This document shows positions 56,680 to 64,000 of a DNA stretch of 64,000 nt, piece after piece; within the stretch, counting starts at the first letter, position 1; each line of letters opens with the position of its first letter. Source of the DNA: Nelumbo lutea (taxonomy: Eukaryota; Streptophyta; Magnoliopsida; Proteales; Nelumbonaceae). The notes under the pieces were generated by a model. It made no database searches, was not told where the DNA came from, and worked only from the letters and a program-made list of their open reading frames with translations. The translations under genes and the position numbers were made by a program. The stretch covers positions 135,861,017 to 135,925,016 of the forward strand of contig JAKGHH010000001.1 in assembly GCA_022828595.1 (NCBI GenBank), in the 5' to 3' direction.

Positions 56680-56840
56680 TTGAGAATGGTGGACGACCCC
56701 TTGCAATGTTCAAGAATTCTTGAACCAGAAGGCGACTGGTTAGTGTTACAGCAGCAACGCAACGTGCTGCTACGAACACGAGAGGATTGGGACTAGTGGG
56801 CGACCCTTAATGTTCAAGAATTGTTCAAGAATTCTTGAAC
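56620..56840 (+). repeat. 107-bp tandem duplication across the TPX2 stop codon
   Basis: AGAAGGCGACTGGTTGGTGT at 56620 and AGAAGGCGACTGGTTAGTGT at 56727 begin two copies. Each includes a CACGAACA-like stretch and CAAGAATTCTTGAAC. The first copy encodes the TPX2 C-terminal tail, and the second lies in the 3' UTR. Confidence 0.85.
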
Positions 56841-57341
56841 TCAATCATCTTCTTTTTGTGATGTTATTCAGACTTGCAAAAAGAAAAAAAAAAAATGAAC
56901 GACTGTTTTCTTTGTGTAACAATTACGAGTCTTCCATGTTTGCTTTACGAGTCTCAGAGATACCGCTAAGAAGCCAAGCGGAGCAAACTGCTGCATCTGA
57001 AGTGTAGTCACAGACCAGGGCTTTGGATAAGATGCGTGTAGAATTTTCCTTCCCCAATCAAACGATTTATTTATTAGACCATTATCTTGGACCTAATTGC
57101 TTGCCTGCTTCAGCAGAAGAAATTCGGGACCCACCCTCCATCAGAATAAACCATTATCTTAAAAATTTTTACCGTTTCAAAGGGCAATAATGCCAAAAAC
57201 CATGGGTGGGGGGATTAAGAATTCATTTTCAAGAAAACCTAAAGCTGCAGCGGATGGGCGGACAATGGCTGCTTCTTTTCATAGTTGTGTTGAAACTTGA
57301 ACTAGAAAAGAGAATGGCAACAAAATCAATTTTCTTTTTTA
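56841..57341. other. TPX2 3' flank, no further gene
   Basis: No coding signal is seen. Confidence 0.4.
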
Positions 57342-57679
57342 GGATCCATTTGGTGCATCTTTTTATATAATTTTTTGGCTGTTTATAAGTTGGGAAGATT
57401 AAAAATCGGTTTATTTTTATTTGGCATACTGAACATTTAACTGCCAAAAGATGGAGCATCAAAAACGTATAAAACTCATTTTAGGCCGATTTTGGAAAGT
57501 TTCAAATAAAACTTTCGACGTCTTTCACGTTTTAATTTCACACAAATAAACCCAAAATAATGCTAAACCCGAAATAATGCACATCTGCCAAATAATCTTC
57601 GAACTTTCCGAACCTTATGCTTCTTTTGACTTTCAGAACTAAAACAAGATATTTAGAAAAAAACTTGCCAAACAGACTC
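57342..57679. mobile_element. PIF/Harbinger-like MITE (TSD TTA)
   Basis: The left end GGATCCATTTGGTGCATC and the right end CTTGCCAAACAGACTC are flanked by TTA (57339-57341, 57680-57682). The TIR is imperfect. Confidence 0.55.
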
Positions 57680-57682
57680 TTA

Positions 57683-58163
57683 CCTATAGTATTCAATTAA
57701 TGAATAGTGGAATCCCCATTTCGTTTTATGTGATTGTGGACAGTGAAAAAAACAGAAGCACTTTCAGTTTCACTGTGTTGTCCTTGCCACTGACCACATG
57801 ACTGATGTCTGATTCTTTCTCAAAATAAGGGCCCCATCCGTTGTCCCTTCGTCCATCTACCCTTCGTGGGCCCTAGAAGAATGGAAAGAGAAGGGACGAC
57901 GTCGATATCAGAGGGTGACACATGGGCTACCCTCAACATACATGCTATCTGAATTTTGAGCTCATGAGACCACTAATGAGCTCAGTACTTCATCCTATGT
58001 AGGGGGACCCTCTCCCGGTCCTTCATCCTTATCCGCCAGCTCTTACCTATATTTCTACCTTGTTCTCTTTCTCATATATATCTCAATACATGAATGGGTT
58101 GGGAGATATTTAAGGGAGGCTTAAAATGGTAATTTTGAATACCTGGGCCCCCACCCCTTCTTC
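57683..58163. other. DRM1 upstream region
   Basis: No gene is seen. It is GC-richer than the average, with a GACGACGTCGATATC motif near 57900. Confidence 0.4.
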
Positions 58164-58171
58164 TATATAAT
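58164..58171 (+). promoter_or_regulatory. TATA box of DRM1
   Basis: CTATATAATT lies about 85 bases upstream of the ATG at 58251. Confidence 0.6.
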
Positions 58172-58250
58172 TGAGCTATGGTAATTCATTTAGCCAAACT
58201 ATACTGAATAGTGAATACTGATCAACTCATAAGTCAGGAGGAGGATCGCC

Positions 58251-58819
58251 ATGGTTTTGTTGGAGAAGCTCTGGGACGACGTTGTTGCTGGCCCTCAACC
58301 TGACCGTGGCCTCGGCAGGCTCAGGAAGCTCAGTACTAAGCCCTTGAATATTAAAGGCACCTTCCTATTCTTCTTCTTCTTCTATTTCTTCGTCTTTTTT
58401 ATGCATACATGAAAGGGTTTTTAATTTGTTCGTTTGTTTGTTAGACGTGGAAGGAGAGGGAAGCAGCAAGTACCAGAGATCGATGTCGATGCCGGCAAGC
58501 CCAGGAACGCCGACGACACCGGTGACGCCAATAACACCGTCGACGTCTAGGAAGGAGAACGTGTGGAGGAGTGTGTTCCACCCAGGAAGCAACCTGGCCA
58601 CCAAGAGCATCGGCGCTGAGATGTTTGACAAGCCCCACCCTAACTCTCCCACTGTTTATGACTGGTACGTACCATAACTCCCATGGCATGCACGTCTGCC
58701 AAAACCAGACAGTTGATCATCTTACTTTTTCATCCTCTTGGATCCCATCTGCTTGATTTCGTGACGTGACTTTTGTGTGTAGGCTCTACAGCTGTGAGAC
58801 TCGCAGCAAATACCGTTGA
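58251..58819 (+). CDS. DRM1: Dormancy/auxin-associated protein (DRM1/ARP family), 120 aa
   Basis: Exons 58251-58356, 58445-58664 and 58783-58819 join in frame to 363 nt. The product begins [20 protein letters not shown] and contains [13 protein letters not shown], a Ser/Pro/Thr-rich centre ([20 protein letters not shown]), then [40 protein letters not shown] and RSKYR. These are diagnostic of the small, mostly disordered dormancy-associated/auxin-repressed family, whose transcripts rise in dormant or growth-arrested tissue; the biochemical role is not established. The first intron appears to use a GC donor (TTAAAG|GCACCT) with a normal AG acceptor. A TATA box lies upstream. Confidence 0.93.
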
Positions 58820-58911
58820 GGAATGAAGAAGATGAAGAAGAGCCGAAGAGTGTGTGTGTGTTGAGGAACGAAGAAGATGAAGAAGGGCCGAAGAGTGTGT
58901 GTGTATGTACA
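58817..58911 (+). repeat. 45-bp tandem duplication at the DRM1 stop codon
   Basis: TGAGGAATGAAGAAGATGAA at 58817 and TGAGGAACGAAGAAGATGAA at 58862 start two copies that both end in GTGTGTGTGT. The first TGA is the DRM1 stop. Confidence 0.85.
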
Positions 58912-60294
58912 TATTGAAGTGTTAAGTTTGTCCTCTGTCTTTGTGTTCAGTGTTCACTAACTAGGCGAAGAAGACGAGTTATGTTAAGACGACGTTACGC
59001 TTTCGCATGTGCGATCGCGAAGATGTAATGACTTTTTTCAGTAAAAAAAAACATCTGTCCGTAGATTTGTTATCGACCTTGGTCTCGCTTTCCTACCATG
59101 AGCCACGATGACCGTCTGATCCACTGAATTTTCTGATCATGATTTTATCCAGATCAGTGTGTATCACTTCCTCGTATTTGTAGGTTGTTGGTCGTAGCTA
59201 ACCTACATACGATGGGATATGTTGTGGGGCACAGACGTGAAATCCAGAAGAAAGAAAGAAAATAAATCCATGGGCTGCAACTTCTTCAATAGGAGACAGC
59301 CCGTATATTCCAGATCAACCGTTGCATGAGTTGAGGCGACGGGCAATAATTACACATGTCCCTCATCTAGTTATTAACACAGTAGCATCCCAATCTCATC
59401 CTAATCTAATCCTAATTGCGTGGGGCCCGCCCCATTTATTAGATAATTGTTTGATTAATTAATTTAAGGAATTGTTCTACTGCTCACAGATCATGACTGA
59501 TACCAACCAAGTGACCAACGTTAGTCGTCGGACCATGTGTTGGGACCAGATCCGAACTCACAAAATGGAGCATCAGTGTTCATAAAATACAGACGGGGGC
59601 CCAACGAGCACTAGAACGAACCTCATATCCAAAGGCACGTCGGGCAAAATGGCAGTGTCTTTTTATACCCATCCAAACTCCAAAGTAGGATTTGTAACCA
59701 ACCTACCATGCTCGCCCTCTCACACAGCCATCAAGTGCAGCTAACCCGGATCCCTTTCTACCTCTAAGACTGTTCAAGTTCTACATACAATTGATAAAAC
59801 CATATGTCAGAACTCAGAAGGCCACAATTGTTTTCTGAGTTTGGACTCATACAATGCAACAGACAAAAGGGTTGATGGGTTGGTTACTCTGTAAAGCGAA
59901 TTAGAAACCTGGGCAAGTCAAGAAACCTCTTCCCAAAGACCCAAACAGTCAGAAATCAGAACACAGAACTGGTTCATGCTACTTAGAGGGCTAAAGCCAT
60001 GGGAACAAAGACAGAGATGAGTGTTAAATGCACGAGATGAATCATTAACACGCAGAGGGGCAGAACCAAGAGTATGACATGAAAAAGAAGAAAAAAGGCT
60101 ACATTACATACATAAATATGAGCTGCACAGACCACGACATGCATAAGCTGTTATTTTTTTCTGTTCTTGACAAACAATGCTTCATCAGGAACTATATTGC
60201 CTGAGAGGTCTTTGTTTGTATCTATATAATTTAATATACACCTCCACGGCCTACTCTCCATGTGAAAAGGTTGAAAAGTCACCATGTACCCTTC
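58912..60294. other. Intergenic between convergent DRM1 and RING1-like genes
   Basis: It holds both 3' UTRs. No further gene is recognised. Confidence 0.5.
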
Positions 60295-61516
60295 CTAACT
60301 TGATACCTTCTGCCTATAAGTCAGAACCTGAAAGTAGCATAGCAGAAGGGATTTATTATAACTGCAACATATGTGCAACTGATAATAACATATAGATAAG
60401 ATGGAGAACTGACCAGATTGCCTCGACTGGAGGTGCAACTAGCTTGAATCCCTGCCAGAGTTTCTTGCTCTTCCAATATTTGCACACCATTTTTGCAATG
60501 ATCATCCTTGGAGGTTGAAGGTTCAAGCCCAGATCCACATTGATCAGCAGTCATATGGTGTGGCTCTTTTACCACTAATATTTCAACTTCTGCAGCTTGT
60601 ACTGGAGTTTGGAGGGCTACAAACTGTATAAATACATCAATAACTAGAACTCATGTTGAATGAGAGGAAGAGAAGCTAATATAAACTTAGAAAACAAAGT
60701 TGGTAGAAAAAAAAAAACTATATAAATTTTGAAAACAAAGTTAGTAAAAAGTCAAGGTGGTAGAGGAATTTAACTTGGCATAGGTGTTTCACCGACAAAG
60801 TCGGCTTGCAGCAAAGGTATGGGCGCTGCAAACTTGGCATACTTTGTTCATCCAATGGCACAAGCATGAGATGTACATCCAGCTGAATACATGAACCATG
60901 ATTGTGAACAACCATGTCAGTTAAGAGCACAAGAGAGCCCAAAAAGAAAATAATCCAACACCCTTTATACCTCATCTTCATTTTCGTCCAAGTTTCGCAG
61001 GTAATCTACCAACCTAGACAGGCGATTCCTGGCATTCTTACTATTGCTACCACTTACACTACCATATCTGGTGTGGCTCCGCACACCACCTTTACCCCAA
61101 GCCAGTACTTCTGGATTCCCGATACGGCCAGGAGATGCACCTGTGCTCTCTCTGCCCCCTTCTAAGTCATCATTTTCATCACAACCCCCATCTGCATTTG
61201 CAGCTGCTGAAGAAGACTGAGAGAACCTGGGTCCTCCCCATCTCCTGCACCGTTTTGGTTTTACATCTGTAGAGCGTTCTTCTGCAGAAGAGGAATCTTT
61301 TCCTCCATCACCATTTGCCTCATCATCATCATCATCAGATCCTTGAATTTCAGATCCACGAGAGCTTCTCCTCCCTCTCAAATTTCGATAGTTACCCTGA
61401 GATTTTCTCACAAATGCAGCTGCAGTGGCTTTAGCTGTGGTGCGTCTCCTGCCAAGTGCTTCTGATTGTCGCCGTAAAGTCTGGGCAATAGATGCTTGGA
61501 TCTGTCCCAGGAAAAC
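60295..61516 (-). CDS. RING1: RING1-type Polycomb E3 ubiquitin ligase, C-terminal exons (partial)
   Basis: Four minus-strand exons join in frame: about 61516-60971, 60882-60775, 60623-60414 and 60327-60295 (stop TAG). They encode about 298 residues: IQASIAQTLRRQSEALGRRR, AFVRKSQGNYRNLRGRRSSR, an acidic/Ser stretch, KPKRCRRWGGPRFS, AWGKGGVRSHTRYGS and RLSRLVDYLRNLDENEDE. A RAWUL-like region follows (LDVHLMLVPLDEQ, LQRPYLCCKPTLSVKHLCQF, PVQAAEVEILVV, ending VLTYRQKVSS). This is the order in plant RING1A/B, a PRC1 subunit that monoubiquitinates H2A in the nucleus. The N-terminal RING-finger exons are not found up to 62528. The first acceptor could instead be at 61499. Confidence 0.85.
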
Positions 61517-62528
61517 CTAGCATAAGAATTTGAAACAACATAAAAATACAATCTAGTGTACATGTGTGTGCTTGAAGGCACCCCATCCCAAAATAATGGG
61601 TATCTGCCCTATTAGAATATGGAGTTATGGCCTAAAACATGTTTGTGTATGCAAAAAGCGCATAATAAAAGAAAAACGAAGAAATAAACCAAATATGAGC
61701 CATGATAACTTTCTACCTAGGTGGAGAACTGAAGTTAAAACTGTCAAGCAAGGAAATCTTCACCTAACAAATAAATACTCTCTATGTAGAAACACGATAC
61801 CATTTGGAACCTTTTCTGTTCATTTGAAAAATAATGTAATCTCAGAGGGGTGGAAGCTCAATATACCATATCAATCCCAGAGACTTGGAACATAACTTAA
61901 CGGTTTTAGCTCAAGGACATCTGCATTGCCAAGCTAAAATATGGTGTGGTTATGGCTTTTCCAAAATCCAAATAATAGCTTGCCAACTCAAGAATCAACT
62001 CCTTGGCTCTGCACTCAAAGTTGCCTCCATCAGAGTCAGTTGAATATGCTGACCGATGCTTATATTATTAGAGGTAATAGGAAATTTGACGAAAAAGAGG
62101 TTCTGAGAAAAGGATAAATTCTAACACTCCTTCAGACTCAATGCTACTCTCTTAAAGCCTTAAAACCTCAAGAAAGAAAGCAAATTGAAACCAAATGATC
62201 AATTTTTATTTTATTTCATTAATGCATTTAATCAGTTAAAGGTATATTTCCCAATTGACTAGTACAGAACCTAAGTTCTCATTTTTACTTCCAGCAGGAG
62301 TTATTCAGTCCAAATAAAATATTTATGTATTAATTAAATGTCTTGATAACATGATTAAAGAACCCGATGGAGTACTTGAAAAGTACACTTATGCGGTTAT
62401 GACAAATTCCAATATTTAGATGACTTACGCACAATTTAAAACCCAAGGACTTCATTAGTGTTTAATAAACCTAAATAAATGATTTACTGAACTTGTATAT
62501 CTTTTTAATGAAAAAACAAGTAAATTGG
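61517..62528 (-). other. Probable intron of the RING1-like gene
   Basis: AT-rich, with no RING-finger codons (C-P-I-C) recognisable on the minus strand and no other gene. It is probably part of an intron that continues through the retrotransposon at 62529. Confidence 0.5.
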
Positions 62529-63148
62529 TGACGCGTGATCTGCTCACTCCCGCATGGCTAGTGACTGGGCTCGAACAAGGTTCTGATCTGGCAGTGCTGA
62601 GCTAGTATTTGTGCATCCGAGCTGGAAAGAAAGAAAGATTAGAGTGCCTGGGTAGGTTTTACCCAAGAGAACACTCCGATGCTTAAGTTAGAATGGGGAT
62701 TTTGTGAGAATATGTGAGAGAACTCAAGAACTTTAGTGCAAATACCCTTTTGAGTGGATTTGGGGCTTTTTATAGCTATCTGAGGTTCAGGTGCCATTAG
62801 GCAACGTCTCTGAGTCTCCTATGGAACTGTTTCCGTAGTTTAAGGCGTACTAGCACGTCTGTTGCTAGATTCGCGTGGCGGTTACAGGTCGCCCGCGGGT
62901 CTTGTGGCGTATGGCTCGGCAAGCTGTTCCTATGGTTGCGGTAATGGTGCCTGCGGAGGCGTGGCGCGCAGAATGGTTTAGGCGAGCTTGTATTGACGGT
63001 GACCCAAGCTCACCCCAACTCAGCCGCTCACCTGATGCCGGGTGCCACATGTTGACTTATCAAGTTGTTCTACTGACTTGGACGTTGTTGACAACAACAA
63101 CGTCCATATATCAGTAGTTGTGCGGGGTGACCAAAATGCCCCTCATCA
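62529..63148 (-). repeat. 3' LTR of a minus-strand Tat-like gypsy element
   Basis: On the minus strand the LTR starts TGATGAGGGGCATTTTGG (63148) directly after a G-rich polypurine tract (63149-63166) and a CAATT spacer, the same junction as at 2653. A TATA motif (TATAAAAA on minus, 62767-62774) and the CATCGGAGTG...CAGGCACTC stem (62640-62682) match the 259-4056 LTR. The end at 62529 (TGACGCGTG) is inferred; the other LTR lies outside the window. Confidence 0.72.
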
Positions 63149-63547
63149 ATTGCCCCCCCCCCTCTCGAGCCGCTGCTCAGCAAGCGAAGAGAGTAGAATC
63201 TTCTAGGGCGTTTTTGGCCTACTCACCTTTGTAGGCGGTTTAGCTCGCCCGGTTTGGGCTTGGTTTAAACCGCTTCTTCTAGAACCTACTAGAGTTCGGA
63301 GAGAGGGAAGTGGCTTTGCACGCGCGGCATTCATGGCGGACGGTTTGAATTTAAACACACGCCTAAATTCAAACTGAGCACACGCGCTTAGTTTTGAAGT
63401 TTTGAACTGGCATGCTCAGAGGTTGAGCCCACGCACCAGTCCCCTGCTGTTGCCAGGTTGTCCTGTGCTTGTGCCGTTGGATTCCTGGCAGTGCGCCTCT
63501 GCTAGCTGTGGTTTTCATCTGGACCATCAATTTTGTTTCCCGCAAGC

Positions 63548-63555
63548 TATAAATA
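63548..63555 (+). promoter_or_regulatory. TATA box of the antisense ORF
   Basis: TATAAATA, followed by GGGGGCC, lies about 190 bases upstream of the antisense reading frame and points away from the LTR. Confidence 0.5.
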
Positions 63556-63741
63556 TGGGGGCCTCTGGTGAGGTCCCCACATATTCATTGTTTTTGGATT
63601 TTTCCGAAGGAGGGTGATCTTCGAGTTAGTCTCCAACGCTGGTCTGCTTAGGCGAGCTCTGTTTTTCGTTGGCGATCTATACTTTCTCCTTATCCCAATT
63701 GCTAGTGTTGTCATTTCTAGTTCTCTTTGCTTTTCTGGTGA

Positions 63742-64000
63742 GTTTCTTTTGTCTTTTTCCCCATATCTCATAGTTTTGCCGAAGATAGGCCATCTAGTGA
63801 TGGGTCGGATGAGGAATCGAGCTCCTCTAGTGAGGATTCATACGAGTCCTTTTTTGGTGGGGACCTAGTGGGTAGGAGGGAGGAGGTAGAGGTTGTAATA
63901 GATTCATTCGAACTGACCCAACTGTCTGGGGAGGCGATAGTTGAGATATGTCAAAGATACGAGATCCTCGATGAGTATCATTGGATTGAGCCTACTGCTA
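63742..64000 (+). CDS. Antisense ORF of the gypsy element (partial, runs off the window)
   Basis: The open frame contains an acidic Ser-rich segment (SDGSDEESSSSSEDSYESFF), then FELTQLSGEAIVEICQRYEI and LDEYHWIEPTA at the window end. The second part matches the start of the same domain as in the antisense ORF at 30650-32412 (VRALFEMYHIPEGYRVR). No in-frame ATG is visible after the TATA box, so the start may be mutated or reached by splicing. The role is unknown. Confidence 0.55.

Larger units (their letters stand above)
63149..64000 (-). mobile_element. Interior of the minus-strand gypsy element (3' part, continues past the window)
   Basis: It contains the polypurine tract and, in the opposite direction, an antisense ORF with its own TATA box. 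Pol should lie further right, outside the window. Confidence 0.6.

Noticed and set aside
63738..63773. Possible intron (CTG|GTGAGT ... CATAG) in the antisense ORF
   Set aside because: At 36 bases it is shorter than normal plant introns. The downstream frame is open without it, though its start codon is unresolved.

Overview
The window is nuclear DNA of a flowering plant, probably a woody dicot. It is AT-rich, its genes have many GT-AG introns, and it holds plant-specific genes and plant transposon families (Ty1/copia, Ty3/gypsy, Mutator-like, hAT and PIF/Harbinger-like MITEs, L1 and RTE LINEs). No species can be named from sequence alone.

Five host genes are supported. From left to right: (1) a small 80-residue single-membrane-span protein on the minus strand, CDS 17658-17982, whose untranslated first exon is probably near 24051-24130, giving a first intron of about 6 kb; (2) a clade-F-like protein phosphatase 2C, plus strand, 37323-39787, five coding exons; (3) TPX2, the spindle assembly factor, plus strand, 51925-56679, about 22 exons, with mitosis-specific MSA promoter motifs; (4) the dormancy/auxin-repressed protein DRM1, plus strand, 58251-58819; (5) the 3' half of a RING1-type Polycomb E3 ligase, minus strand, 60295-61516, whose RING exons are not in the window.

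The rest is mostly transposon-derived. 259-4056 is a complete non-autonomous LTR element (TSD GTAAT) whose LTRs carry two tandem arrays. 5448-6542 is a Mutator-like element. 9117-13526 is a decayed copia element (TSD GAAAC). 14084-16117 is a Pack-MULE carrying pieces of an ANTH clathrin-assembly gene. 20153-22308 is a hAT MITE containing a Pack-MULE (20374-22041) with pectinesterase pieces, all inside the intron of gene 1. 25600-26720 holds a receptor-kinase 3' fragment. 30060-34472 is a composite region with part of a Tat-like gypsy element. 35043-36640 is a Pack-MULE carrying the N-terminal region of a POLTERGEIST-like PP2C. 40087-45345 is a gypsy chromovirus-like element (TSD GGTTT). 46034-47884 holds two MITEs, 48059-49256 a TIR element split by a LINE, and 49969-51257 a solo LTR split by a hAT MITE. 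62529-64000 is the 3' LTR and antisense ORF of another Tat-like element.

The most interesting structures are the three Pack-MULEs with different captured genes, two gypsy elements with an antisense ORF and its own TATA box next to the 3' LTR, and a GAGTGCC/GGCACTC stem recurring in the LTRs. Exon boundaries were placed by eye and can be off by a base or a few.
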